27,431 nucleotides of DNA from JAHDCE01 sp051275765. Lineage in GTDB: Bacteria > Bacteroidota > Bacteroidia > Chitinophagales > Saprospiraceae. Of this stretch, positions 15,166 to 23,808 are shown piece after piece. Every line of letters begins with the position of its first letter. The first letter of the stretch is position 1. The notes beneath the pieces are model-generated. The model searched no databases. It was not told the origin of the DNA and saw only the letters and a program-made list of their open reading frames with translations. Made by a program: the position numbers and the translations under genes. The stretch spans positions 1 through 27,431 of the forward strand of contig JBNMOV010000009.1 of NCBI GenBank assembly GCA_051275765.1. The letters are read 5' to 3'.

Positions 15166-17568
15166 TTGTATGATAGCTACTTGAAAAATTTACTACAAAT
15201 ATCGTTTTTTTTCATACTTACCTTGCTTCTTTTGGTTTCCTCAGGTTGTAATACTACCAAATATCTTAAAAAGGAAGAAATAATATTGGTAGAGAAAAAT
15301 TCTGTAGAGATAGTATCTGATAAAAAGATAAAGATAAAGAATAAGGGGAAATTATCAGATGATCTATTTAATTATTACAAACAGAAACCCAATGGAAAGT
15401 TTTTAGGAATGTTTAGAACCCGTCTTTGGTTCTATCATAAAAACCAATCAGAATCCGATACCACAAAATGGGATAACTGGGTAAAGCGAGTAGTGGCAGA
15501 ACCTCCTGTAGTTCTCAAGGAAAAACAAACGAAGGGAACTGCGGAAGCCATGAAAAGCTATATGCAGCATAAGGGTTATATCAATGCCAAGGTAGATTAT
15601 GAAATTAAGATAGATTCAATAAAAAACCTCGCTCGAAATATTTATAAGGTCTATCCCAATAAGCAGTATATTTTTGATACGATTACGTTTAAATCAAGAG
15701 ATGCTTTTATTCAGAAGGTATTGAATGATGTAGAAAATGAGAGTTTCTTAATGAAAGATTCTCCTGTGGATGTGGAGTTGTATGATAAGGAGGTCATTAG
15801 ACTTGTGAGGCTGTTTAGAAATTTAGGCTATCTGGATTTCACTAAGAATTATATTTCCAATTTGGCGGTAGATACAATGGGGTATAAAATGAATGCCACG
15901 CTTACTGTTCACTCTCCACAGGATAGTTTGGGACATCAGGTATATAGGGTGGGAAAGGTATATATTTATCCTAATTACAATCCGGATTTCAGGGAATTTT
16001 ATCAAGAAGATAAGGACGAGAAGGGCATTACTTATATGAGTATAGGAGATCCATCTATTCGTTATACTACATTGGACAGGAATATCAAGTTGAGGAGTGG
16101 GGATTTATATCAATTGAATAATGAGGAGATTACCAAAAAGCGTCTGGCTTCACTAGGTATTTATAAATTCATTTCGATTAAAACTGCTAAACGGGAAGGC
16201 GAACGAGGAATAGTGGATTTTAAAATTTTCTTACCTTCTAAAAAACGACAGGAATTAAGTGCAGATTTAGAATTTAATACAGCAAATAATCGATTGACGA
16301 AAACGGTATCCATAGGGACAGCGGCAAGTCTTAATTATAGAAATAAGAATTTATTCAAGGGGGCGGAAGTTCTGACGACCAGTTTACAGGGAGGAGTAGA
16401 ATTTGCCATTAGCAACCCTAATGAGTTATTTAATTCTGTGGATGTGGCAGCATCAGCAGAGCTGAGTATTCCTAAATTTGTGGATTATGTAGGTTTCTAT
16501 ACGCTTCTGAATAAGATGCGAATTTTACCTAATAAAAATTATAGAAAACTCAAAGAAACTGCTAATACTAGAATCAAATTAGGCTATAACTATCTTAATC
16601 TCCTTAATTTTTATGATTATAATTCTTTAGAGGCTTCCTTTGGTTATAATATCATACCTAAAGAACAATGGCGGATTCAATATACACAAACGGGTATAGT
16701 CTACTTTAATCCTTCTAAACCAGAACCAGCTTTTTTGGAGATATTAGATGGAAATACTTTTTTGAAAAGGAGTTTTTCTAAACAGCTTTTTACTGGTCTT
16801 TTGGCTAGGGATATACAAGCGACTTATGTGGGAAAACCCGAAAAAGAAGATGTAAGTTGGGGAGCGAGAATGTCTGGAGAGATATCAGGAATGGAGGTAT
16901 TGACAGTGAATAGGATATTTTCTCCTAAGAAAGAATGGAGACTTTTTGATACGATATCCTATGCTCAGTTTCTGAAGTTCGATTTGGAACAAACGACGAC
17001 TAAGATCATCAGTCCTAAAAACTCTTTTGCGTTTAAGGCTAATGTAGGTGTTGCCTTTCCTTTTGGTCGGTACGCAGATGCAGTGCCATACGTGAAGCAG
17101 TTTTTTATTGGAGGGCCTAATAGTGTTCGAGCATGGAGTATTAGAGAATTAGGACCTGGAGGTTATTTTGACGAGGTTTCAAGTAGTTCGGAAAATACAT
17201 CTCCATTTTATCAGACAGGAGATATTAAGATGGAAATGAGTCTGGAATATCGCTTTGATTTATTTTGGCTCATAGAAGGGGCTATGTTTGTGGATGTGGG
17301 GAATGTATGGACGATAAAAGAAGATCCTTCTCGTCCTGGATCTGGTTTCAGTAAGGATTTTTGGAAACAATTTGCCGTAGGGACAGGCTTTGGTGTAAGG
17401 ATGGATTTTTCCTTCTTTGTGATGCGTTTAGATATGGGCTATCCGCTGAGAAATAATTATAATTACCTCCCTGTGAGTGAGCAAAGTACTAATTATTGGT
17501 TCTATTATCCTGATCCTGGATTCTTTAGGAATATCAATTATAATCTGGCAATTGGATATCCTTTTTAA
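15166..17568 (+). CDS. tamL: TamL-like Omp85 outer-membrane lipoprotein
   Basis: An 800-residue member of the BamA/TamA (Omp85) family, of the lipidated kind found in Bacteroidota and called TamL, which works with TamB in outer-membrane biogenesis. The N-terminus is a lipoprotein signal with lipobox VSSGC (Cys28) followed by NTTKYLKKEE, a typical TamL beginning. POTRA-type periplasmic domains fill about residues 40-360 and a beta barrel about 370-800. The loop-6 motif appears as VRAW (654-657), close to the usual VRGF/Y, and the protein ends in GYPF with the expected C-terminal Phe. There is no ATG at the 5' end; a TTG at 15166 (or 15181) must be used. The last 35 bp overlap the end of the convergent FkbM gene. 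No tamB is in the window. Confidence 0.88.
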   Translation: MYDSYLKNLLQISFFFILTLLLLVSSGCNTTKYLKKEEIILVEKNSVEIVSDKKIKIKNKGKLSDDLFNYYKQKPNGKFLGMFRTRLWFYHKNQSESDTTKWDNWVKRVVAEPPVVLKEKQTKGTAEAMKSYMQHKGYINAKVDYEIKIDSIKNLARNIYKVYPNKQYIFDTITFKSRDAFIQKVLNDVENESFLMKDSPVDVELYDKEVIRLVRLFRNLGYLDFTKNYISNLAVDTMGYKMNATLTVHSPQDSLGHQVYRVGKVYIYPNYNPDFREFYQEDKDEKGITYMSIGDPSIRYTTLDRNIKLRSGDLYQLNNEEITKKRLASLGIYKFISIKTAKREGERGIVDFKIFLPSKKRQELSADLEFNTANNRLTKTVSIGTAASLNYRNKNLFKGAEVLTTSLQGGVEFAISNPNELFNSVDVAASAELSIPKFVDYVGFYTLLNKMRILPNKNYRKLKETANTRIKLGYNYLNLLNFYDYNSLEASFGYNIIPKEQWRIQYTQTGIVYFNPSKPEPAFLEILDGNTFLKRSFSKQLFTGLLARDIQATYVGKPEKEDVSWGARMSGEISGMEVLTVNRIFSPKKEWRLFDTISYAQFLKFDLEQTTTKIISPKNSFAFKANVGVAFPFGRYADAVPYVKQFFIGGPNSVRAWSIRELGPGGYFDEVSSSSENTSPFYQTGDIKMEMSLEYRFDLFWLIEGAMFVDVGNVWTIKEDPSRPGSGFSKDFWKQFAVGTGFGVRMDFSFFVMRLDMGYPLRNNYNYLPVSEQSTNYWFYYPDPGFFRNINYNLAIGYPF

Positions 17569-18487
17569 TCATTTTTTGCTTCATAAAAACAATATTATCT
17601 GACTCTAATCTATTGTTATTCAGGTAATTATTAATGCCATCTATTTTTATCAATACCCCATTTTTATCAATAATATGAGAATGGTATCCCAATGATACTA
17701 GGAGATCCTTAGCTAGCATATGCTCGCCATTTCCTCGTTCGTCAGATAAATATTCAATGACGATAATAGGCGAATTATCTTTTAAATAATTCGCTGCACC
17801 GTTCAGTACCTTGAATTCTGCACCTTCCACATCTATCTTGAAAATATTAGGATATAGCTTTTTTTTGTTGAGGAAGTCATCAAGTATAACTGATGGAATA
17901 CTAACTTTTTTCGGAGGGTTTTGCTTGAACCATTCCTCATTCTCAAATTGGCTGACATCAAGTGTATTGTATTCAGAATAAAGATTGGGGAATTCAAAAA
18001 ATACCAAGTCAGCGTCAGTATCAGAAACAGCATTATTGTAAACGCTGACATTTTCAATCCTTGATTTATTCTTTTCTAAAATTTGGAATGTAGTTGGTGA
18101 TGCCTCGAAAGAGGTGATATTTCCTGTTTTTCCTACTAATGTAGAAGCCAGCAAAGAAAAATAACCATAGTGTGCTCCGATATCAATAAAAGAATGTCCT
18201 TTTTCCAAGTTATGGATAAGGAATTTGGCAAGTCTGATTTCAGAATCATGGGATTTTCCACCTGTCAAGTAGATGTCAGTACTGGAAGGCAGTAGAATAT
18301 TCATTGCTGAACCGAAAAAAGTAGTACAAATAACTTCCTTCTCTTTTTTATTATTCTTATAAGAGATCTCACGAAACAAAATAGCATGAGCGTACCTAAA
18401 AGGATTGACCAGCATCCTTTGAAATTTGGATACTGATGCAATCTTTTCTACTTTATCAATACCTGAAAATGATTTCTTCTTGATCAT
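17534..18487 (-). CDS. FkbM-family methyltransferase
   Basis: SAM-dependent methyltransferase of 317 residues. The Rossmann motif I is FIDIGAHYGYF (100-110), the acidic cofactor residue lies in SFEASP (126-131), and the FkbM hallmark KIDVEGAE (217-224) and the following IIVIEY (241-246) are present. Members methylate hydroxyl groups on sugars, lipids or polyketides, so the substrate here is open. The start lies 14 bp from the stop of fadD on the same strand, a spacing that implies one transcript; a lipid or glycolipid substrate is therefore an attractive guess, not a demonstrated one. The last 11 codons and stop overlap tamL, which runs toward it, and no terminator is visible between the two. 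Confidence 0.9.
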   Translation of the reverse strand: MIKKKSFSGIDKVEKIASVSKFQRMLVNPFRYAHAILFREISYKNNKKEKEVICTTFFGSAMNILLPSSTDIYLTGGKSHDSEIRLAKFLIHNLEKGHSFIDIGAHYGYFSLLASTLVGKTGNITSFEASPTTFQILEKNKSRIENVSVYNNAVSDTDADLVFFEFPNLYSEYNTLDVSQFENEEWFKQNPPKKVSIPSVILDDFLNKKKLYPNIFKIDVEGAEFKVLNGAANYLKDNSPIIVIEYLSDERGNGEHMLAKDLLVSLGYHSHIIDKNGVLIKIDGINNYLNNNRLESDNIVFMKQKMIKKDIQLPDYN

Positions 18488-18501
18488 ACTTTTTACTACC
18501 T

Positions 18502-20166
18502 CTAGCTATCTCTCAATTTCCTTCTCAAAATCTTACCTACATTCGTCTTAGGTAGATCATCTCTGAAATCTACTTGCTTAGGAACTTTGTATCCAGTCAG
18601 ATTTTCTTTGCAGTAAGCGAGTATTTCATCCTTCTGTAAGGATTTATCTTTTTTTACAATGAATACTTTAACGACTTCGCCTGATTTTTCATCAGGAATA
18701 CCTATTGCAGCCACTTCCATTACTTTTGGATGACCTGCGATTACTTCTTCGATTTCATTAGGATATACATTGAAACCAGATACCAATATCATGTCCTTTT
18801 TCCTATCCACAATTTGGAAAAAGCCATCTTCAGACATCGTACCCATATCTCCAGTACTCAACCAACCATCTTTTATTGCTTTGGCAGTCGCCTCTGGACG
18901 ATTATAATATCCTTTCATTACTTGAGGACCTTTGATTTGGATTTCTCCTACTTCGCCCTGTGGCAATGGATTTCCATTATCATCCACTATTCTCATATCC
19001 GTAGAAGGAACTGGCATTCCGATCGTACCTAATCTTCCTGCTCCATTGATAGGATTACAACTAGCAACAGGAGACGATTCTGTCATTCCATATCCTTCTG
19101 CTAGAAAACAACCAGTTACTTGTTGCCATCTTTCCGCTACAGGTTTTTGTACCGCCATTCCTCCTCCTACAGTACCTTTTAAATGACTGAAATCCAATTT
19201 GCTGAAATCTGGATGATTCAATAATGCATTGAAAAGTGTATTCACTCCAGACATCACAGAAATGGGGTATCGCTCGAACTCTTTCATGACAGATTTCAGA
19301 TCTCTAGGATTAGTTACCAAAATATTGGTAGCTCCTAAGCTCATCATAGCTAAGCAATTTACTGTAAAGGAAAAAATATGATACATAGGAAGAGGAGATA
19401 ACACAAATTCTTGTTTCTCTTCCAAGAAAGGCAACATGATGTGATAAATCTGCATCATATTAGCAACCATATTACTATTTGTAAGCATAGCTCCTTTGGC
19501 AACACCTGTTGTACCTCCTGTATATTGTAATAAAATGGTATCGTTAGGACTGCCTTGAATCCTTTTGATCTCAAATTTTTTGCCTTGATCGAGTGCTTCC
19601 TTGAAGCTTACCGTATTAGGAATATTATATTTAGGAACGCCTCTTTTTACGTTTTTTACCACAAAATTGATCATATTCCCCTTGAAAAAACCAAGCATTT
19701 CACCTATGCTGGTAGTAATGACCGTCTTGATAGATGTATCACTAATGATACGCTCCAGATTTGCAGCAAAATTTTCTGCTATCACTACAGCTTTTACACC
19801 AGAATCTGAGAACTGATGATGCATTTCTCTAGGGGTATAAAGCGGATTCGTATTTACTACGATTAATCCAGCCCTCAATGCACCAAATAATGCGATCGGG
19901 TATTGAAGAAGATTAGGCATCATTAAGGCTATCCGGTCTCCTGCTTCTAATCCTCTTGATTGCAGATAAGCACCAAATGCTTTGGACATCTTATCGACTT
20001 CCTTATAAGTCAGTTCTTTTCCAAAATTAGAAAAAGCAACTCTGTCTTTAAATTTTTCAAGATTCTTATCTATGATTTCTACTAAACTAGCGTATTGGTT
20101 GATGTCAATATTAGCAGGGATTCCGCTAGGGTAGTTGGCTAACCAAGGTTTATTCGTGTCAGACAT
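18502..20166 (-). CDS. fadD: long-chain fatty acid-CoA ligase
   Basis: Activates long-chain fatty acids to acyl-CoA at the expense of ATP, the entry step of beta-oxidation and of fatty-acid recycling. The 554-residue protein is typical in length. The ATP-binding P-loop YTGGTTGVAKGAML is at 215-228, AEGYGMTE at 356-363, STGD at 437-440, the hinge region DRKKDMILVSGFNVYPNEIE follows, and the catalytic Lys545 lies in NVGKILRRKLR. Long stretches such as ALMMPNLLQYPIALFGALRAG-type sequence are strikingly close to E. coli FadD, from the first residues (WLANYP) on. It is followed after 14 bp by the FkbM methyltransferase and preceded, 279 bp upstream, by a GbsR-type regulator on the same strand. Confidence 0.96.
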   Translation of the reverse strand: MSDTNKPWLANYPSGIPANIDINQYASLVEIIDKNLEKFKDRVAFSNFGKELTYKEVDKMSKAFGAYLQSRGLEAGDRIALMMPNLLQYPIALFGALRAGLIVVNTNPLYTPREMHHQFSDSGVKAVVIAENFAANLERIISDTSIKTVITTSIGEMLGFFKGNMINFVVKNVKRGVPKYNIPNTVSFKEALDQGKKFEIKRIQGSPNDTILLQYTGGTTGVAKGAMLTNSNMVANMMQIYHIMLPFLEEKQEFVLSPLPMYHIFSFTVNCLAMMSLGATNILVTNPRDLKSVMKEFERYPISVMSGVNTLFNALLNHPDFSKLDFSHLKGTVGGGMAVQKPVAERWQQVTGCFLAEGYGMTESSPVASCNPINGAGRLGTIGMPVPSTDMRIVDDNGNPLPQGEVGEIQIKGPQVMKGYYNRPEATAKAIKDGWLSTGDMGTMSEDGFFQIVDRKKDMILVSGFNVYPNEIEEVIAGHPKVMEVAAIGIPDEKSGEVVKVFIVKKDKSLQKDEILAYCKENLTGYKVPKQVDFRDDLPKTNVGKILRRKLRDS

Positions 20167-20227
20167 ACTATATTTTAAATTAATGCTAGTGAAATGAATT
20201 CAATAAATTAGACCATTATACTTGTTC

Positions 20228-20248
20228 TTTTTTCTTCTGAAGAAAAAA
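20228..20248. promoter_or_regulatory. palindrome upstream of fadD
   Basis: TTTTTTCTTC and GAAGAAAAAA flank a single T, a perfect 10-bp inverted repeat about 60 bp upstream of the fadD ATG and about 200 bp after the regulator's stop. It could be a regulator site for fadD or a weak hairpin, but low sequence complexity makes chance more likely than usual. Confidence 0.3.
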
Positions 20249-20445
20249 TTATTACCCCTTCTGAGCTAACTTATTGAAGATATTTCACTTATGCTATAAG
20301 TTGATGTTGTATAAAATTACTTTAAAATAGCGAAATTTACTCAAAATACCACAATAAAGATGTTAGATGGGTTGACGTTTAATTTTAGACATATTTACGC
20401 TGAGCTATTCTTCCTTTTATCTCGGATCTAAAATCTAGCATCTAA

Positions 20446-20946
20446 TTACTTAATCATACTCATAAAAGTACCAATAAACCAATTGGAATCAGCCTTAATA
20501 AGATTATCCAATGCAGAGTCTGCTTTACTGGAAAATAGTTTGATATCTTGAATTACTTTTTTGAATTCTTTTGCTTCTTCGCTATTTGGCTCCACATTGC
20601 CAATGCCTTCCAATACTCGCAGCATGGGTTCTAGCTCCTTCTTTTTTCGTTGGGTTACGATACGTTTGACTACTTCCCACATATCCTTTTCTGCTACAAA
20701 AAAATCTTTTCTCTCCCCTGGCTTCAATTCTTTGTGCACTAATCCCCAATCTATTAAAGCACGAATATTCATGTTTGTATTTCCCATAGAAATATTCAAT
20801 TCGTCCTTGATGTCATTGGCAGAATAGGGCTTATTGGCAATAAGTAATAAGGCATGTATTTGTGCCATCGTTCTATTGACTCCCCAATTAGATCCTAATG
20901 TTCCCCACGACTGTATAAATTTCGCCTTTCCTTCCTCTAATTCCAT
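20446..20946 (-). CDS. GbsR/MarR-type transcriptional regulator
   Basis: Small winged-helix regulator of 166 residues. Residues about 15-95 form the DNA-binding domain: MAQIHALLLIANKPYSANDI leads into the recognition segment ELNISMGNTNMNIRALIDWG, then a wing with KPGERKDFF. The C-terminal half is helical and probably dimerises. The order of motifs matches the GbsR family, which includes the choline-sensing B. subtilis GbsR; the ligand here is unknown. It is encoded on the same strand as fadD, 279 bp upstream, which suggests but does not show that it controls fadD. A palindrome lies directly before its start. Confidence 0.88.
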   Translation of the reverse strand: MELEEGKAKFIQSWGTLGSNWGVNRTMAQIHALLLIANKPYSANDIKDELNISMGNTNMNIRALIDWGLVHKELKPGERKDFFVAEKDMWEVVKRIVTQRKKKELEPMLRVLEGIGNVEPNSEEAKEFKKVIQDIKLFSSKADSALDNLIKADSNWFIGTFMSMIK

Positions 20947-20962
20947 AAAATGAGTGATTAAT

Positions 20963-20980
20963 ATTTTGAATTTTCAAAAT
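20963..20980. promoter_or_regulatory. candidate autoregulatory operator of the GbsR-type gene
   Basis: ATTTTGAA-TT-TTCAAAAT is a perfect 8-bp inverted repeat with a 2-nt spacer, centred about 25 bp upstream of the regulator's ATG. MarR/GbsR dimers bind palindromes of this size near their own promoters. The position supports this role; the AT-rich background lowers confidence. Confidence 0.4.
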
Positions 20981-21219
20981 TTACTGAAAAATAAGGTTTT
21001 CGTAGATAATAATAAAGATTGCAGGGAATAAGTTTTAAAAATAGCTAGGATAAGCCATGTTTTTAGACAAGTTTGCTGAGAGAGGAGAGATCCTGCCGCA
21101 AGCTGCGTTGATAAATCGCTTCGTTAAGAGAGGAGATAATGTAATATGATATTTTCTCTACTCTCTTAATTTGACTTTCCCAAAGGTGATCTTTTTTCTC
21201 AACGAAACAATATAAGACA

Positions 21220-21933
21220 CTACTTAATAACGAATCCAAGCTTTACAGATAAATGGACGACAGGCAAGATATTTGTTGTAGCTTCTTCACTTTCGTGAGG
21301 AGCAAATTGGCGAATAGTCGCAACGTCGTTATCGTTCAATTCAGTAGCATCATCAGGAATGGTTTGATTAAAAACTGTTCTGGTTTTAGCTCCAGCACTA
21401 GCAGATAATTCGAATCCAAATCGAGAACTTCTAGCCTTTAGATTAAAACCTGCAGTAGCTAATAGTCCATGAGACATGACTCGTTTATTATAAGTAAATT
21501 CTTGTTCATACGCTCCATCGAATCTGTCGAACCAATTGGTCAAATTCCATTGTTCGTATTGGTGGTGGTATTGTGCACTTACAAAAAAATTAGTTTTTGG
21601 TCGAGGTTCATTGAGGTAATATCTATATCCTGTTCTCCATCTGAATCCACCCATTTTATTCACATTATTTAAATTGATCAAATGATATGGAAAAGGACGA
21701 AGAATGCCTAATTCATGCTGAAAAGCACGCCTTGGATTTTTTAATCTATGCTCAAAAGCAAATTGAATAGAAGAAATGGGCAATGGCAAAATACTCAAGG
21801 GAGAGAACTTTAATTCCATTTTAGGAGGAACATAGCTAGCTTCCTCCAAAATTAAATCATCTTCTTGGGCATTAGATGGTAAATAAGCCAAAAGAAAGAA
21901 CAGACAAAAGAAAAGAAAAGTATTATTTTTCAT
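21220..21933 (-). CDS. secreted beta-barrel-like envelope protein, unknown function
   Basis: I do not recognise a named family. The 237-residue protein has a clear signal peptide (hydrophobic residues 5-19, cleavage probably after SNA at 22, leaving QEDD). The mature part shows alternating polar and aromatic residues typical of outer-membrane strands, for example IQFAFEHRL, GFRWRTGYRYYL, KTNFFVSAQYHHQY and HGLLATAGFNLK, and the last residues VHLSVKLGFVIK look like a closing strand. It resembles the small outer-membrane beta-barrel proteins of DUF3575 type common in Bacteroidota, but I cannot confirm that. It lies 98 bp downstream of two lipoprotein genes on the same strand and may be co-transcribed with them. 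Confidence 0.72.
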   Translation of the reverse strand: MKNNTFLFFCLFFLLAYLPSNAQEDDLILEEASYVPPKMELKFSPLSILPLPISSIQFAFEHRLKNPRRAFQHELGILRPFPYHLINLNNVNKMGGFRWRTGYRYYLNEPRPKTNFFVSAQYHHQYEQWNLTNWFDRFDGAYEQEFTYNKRVMSHGLLATAGFNLKARSSRFGFELSASAGAKTRTVFNQTIPDDATELNDNDVATIRQFAPHESEEATTNILPVVHLSVKLGFVIK

Positions 21934-22031
21934 CGTTTAAGTTCTTGGATAAATTTAGTTATAGTTTATTTTTGAGATGAAATTTTAATAATCAAAATCT
22001 CCTCTCAAAAGCTTTAAATTTGACTATCCTT

Positions 22032-22814
22032 TTAAGATTGGAAAGGTATTCTGGATACTTCTTGTATGTTATTCAAATCAGTATAATCAAATTGATATAC
22101 ATTATCTGTTCCTACACAAAGCAACAAACCATTTAAAGGGATGACATCAAAGGCATTGAAATAATCAAAATGAGCAATTTGTACAATATTGTAAGGATCG
22201 CTCACATTAAAAACTTTCAAACCAGCCCAGTCATCACAAAGGAATAGAATATTACCATCTAGACCTAGACCTTTAGGGCGACTCATAGGATAGGAAACTA
22301 ATAATTCTGGATTATTAATATCTGCGACATTGAATATTTTTAATTCATTCACATTATTGAAACCACCACATGGCCCACCAGTATCTCCATCATGTAATGA
22401 AACATAAGCATAAGTATCATTCGCCACCACAGGATCGCATGGAAGAATAGGAAAATCATAGGTATGTGTAGCCGTTTTGCTAGGAATGCCATCTGCTTGT
22501 ATGGTATAAATGTACAAACCAGAGCCAGATCCAATAAATAGTTTATCCTGATAATTAAAGATAGATTCTATTTGTTCTCCAATTTCTTGGGTATTGATTT
22601 TATTGGGAAGGGATGGAGAAGTAAGACTATACGTTTGTATATTACTTCTATCTACGATGTATAAAAAATTTCCTACTGTGATGAATCTAGCATAAGATCC
22701 TGCTACGCCAGTATCGCCAGCTCCTGTAGAAAAACTATCAGAGGCGGAATCAGCAGAGCAGCTAAAAAGAGCCATACTGAATAAAATAAAGAAAGGTAAA
22801 TATAGATTTTTCAT
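22032..22814 (-). CDS. LVIVD-repeat lipoprotein
   Basis: A 260-residue lipoprotein: signal peptide with lipobox LFSC (Cys19), then a low-complexity Ser/Asp/Gly linker. The rest consists of short beta repeats with the pattern of LVIVD proteins: GNFLYIVDRSNIQTYSL, DKLFIGSGSGLYIYTI, VNELKIFNVADINNPELLV, GLKVFNVSDPYNIVQIAHF. These fold as propeller blades. The function is unknown; such proteins sit on the cell surface or in the periplasm. It follows the smaller lipoprotein gene by 60 bp and is similar to it in plan (lipobox plus blade repeats with N-P-x-x motifs), which suggests an ancient duplication. The end reads SRIPFQS. Confidence 0.82.
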   Translation of the reverse strand: MKNLYLPFFILFSMALFSCSADSASDSFSTGAGDTGVAGSYARFITVGNFLYIVDRSNIQTYSLTSPSLPNKINTQEIGEQIESIFNYQDKLFIGSGSGLYIYTIQADGIPSKTATHTYDFPILPCDPVVANDTYAYVSLHDGDTGGPCGGFNNVNELKIFNVADINNPELLVSYPMSRPKGLGLDGNILFLCDDWAGLKVFNVSDPYNIVQIAHFDYFNAFDVIPLNGLLLCVGTDNVYQFDYTDLNNIQEVSRIPFQS

Positions 22815-22874
22815 GATCCCTTAGTTTTGGAGTTTGTTAGAGAATTGATCGTCAAATGAATGACTAACAAACGC

Positions 22875-23411
22875 TTATATTCTACATTGAGGAGATTGGA
22901 GAAGGTCAGATTCCCAGCCAATAATAGTTCCTTTGCTAGTATCTATACATTCAAAATAACCAGAACCAAATTCTGGAAATTCTTGATTAACAGAAGGATA
23001 GATATTAGGTACTCTATTGATCGTTTCAATATTTTGGAAATCGGAAATATCGAGTACAACCAAATCCGTTACATTATCGGTATAAAGAAAATTTCCCTTG
23101 ATAGAAATGTCTTTGCTTCCAGGAACAACAATGAATTTGACAGCAGTAGGATTGGCAGGATTACTATTATCTAGTATGTGAATACCTTGATTGACTTCAT
23201 TCACGAAAATAAAACCATCCTTGTAATAGATTTTTCCTAATTGCTGAATAGGACGAGAATCTGTAACAGATATTTGTTGCCAATCTGTGCCAGTAGCATA
23301 AACAGGTTTTAATCCTTCAACAACGAAATTTTCATTTTCATCTCCTTGTACACAAGCAGAATAGAGTAAACAAAGTAATAGCATAGCAACTACCCCAAGT
23401 GATTTTTTCAT
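22875..23411 (-). CDS. small lipoprotein with LVIVD-type repeats
   Basis: A 178-residue protein with signal peptide MKKSLGVVAMLLLCLLYSAC (lipidated Cys20). The first mature residues, VQGDENEN, are acidic, similar to the signal that sends Bacteroidota lipoproteins to the surface. Blade-like repeats include GFIFVNEVNQGIHILDNSNP, GNFLYTDNVTDLVVLDISDF and NIETINRVPNIYP. The C-terminus has a conserved-looking block (GSGYFECIDTSKGTIIGWE and a final Cys). It is the first gene of a likely unit with the larger LVIVD lipoprotein 60 bp downstream. The function is unknown; surface exposure is inferred from the acidic residues after the lipobox. Confidence 0.82.
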   Translation of the reverse strand: MKKSLGVVAMLLLCLLYSACVQGDENENFVVEGLKPVYATGTDWQQISVTDSRPIQQLGKIYYKDGFIFVNEVNQGIHILDNSNPANPTAVKFIVVPGSKDISIKGNFLYTDNVTDLVVLDISDFQNIETINRVPNIYPSVNQEFPEFGSGYFECIDTSKGTIIGWESDLLQSPQCRI

Positions 23412-23640
23412 CTTGAATGGATTTTGGATAAAATAAATAGGAACGAGACCGCCCTAGTAGTAGAACGATAAATGAGAAATATTAGCTGCCGATGTATTCT
23501 TGAAAAACAAATATGTAAAGTGGTAGGTTATTTTTTCCTACTCCCTAACTTAAGTTATTGGATTTTGATCTTCGAGACTAGAATCATCACTATCCATAAA
23601 ATTTGTGTACTAGATTCTTCAGTAGTATCTGCTACTGTCT
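23412..23640. other. intergenic stretch, no gene recognised
   Basis: Between the small lipoprotein gene and the repeat element at lspA. It contains the 12-bp palindrome TAACTTAAGTTA (23546-23557) and CAGTAG/CTACTG arms around 23620-23637. A plus-strand frame crosses the region but has no protein-like features. Confidence 0.4.
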
Positions 23641-23808
23641 CTAGTGGACTAACTCATAAATTTCGATACGCCCAAGATTTGTATTTATCAGCTTCTGTGT
23701 CGTTCCAAAACACTTATTACGCTACGGCATAACTCCGTTTTTTGTGCCTAACAAAAACTAATAATTACGACAGCTTAACATACCTTAACTTATGAGTTAG
23801 TCCACTAG
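23641..23808. mobile_element. 168-bp MITE-like inverted-repeat element at the lspA 3' end
   Basis: CTAGTGGACTAACTCATAA (23641-23659) is the exact reverse complement of 23790-23808, giving perfect 19-bp ends around about 130 bp without a plausible gene. The right arm supplies the last codons and TAA stop of lspA (CTA GTG GAC TAA read on the minus strand). CTAG at each extreme is self-complementary and could equally be a 4-bp target duplication, in which case the true ends are 15 bp. No transposase is present in the element. Confidence 0.7.

Noticed and set aside
23472..23732. Plus-strand frame of 86 codons
   Set aside because: It runs into the left inverted repeat of a MITE-like element and encodes nothing recognisable.
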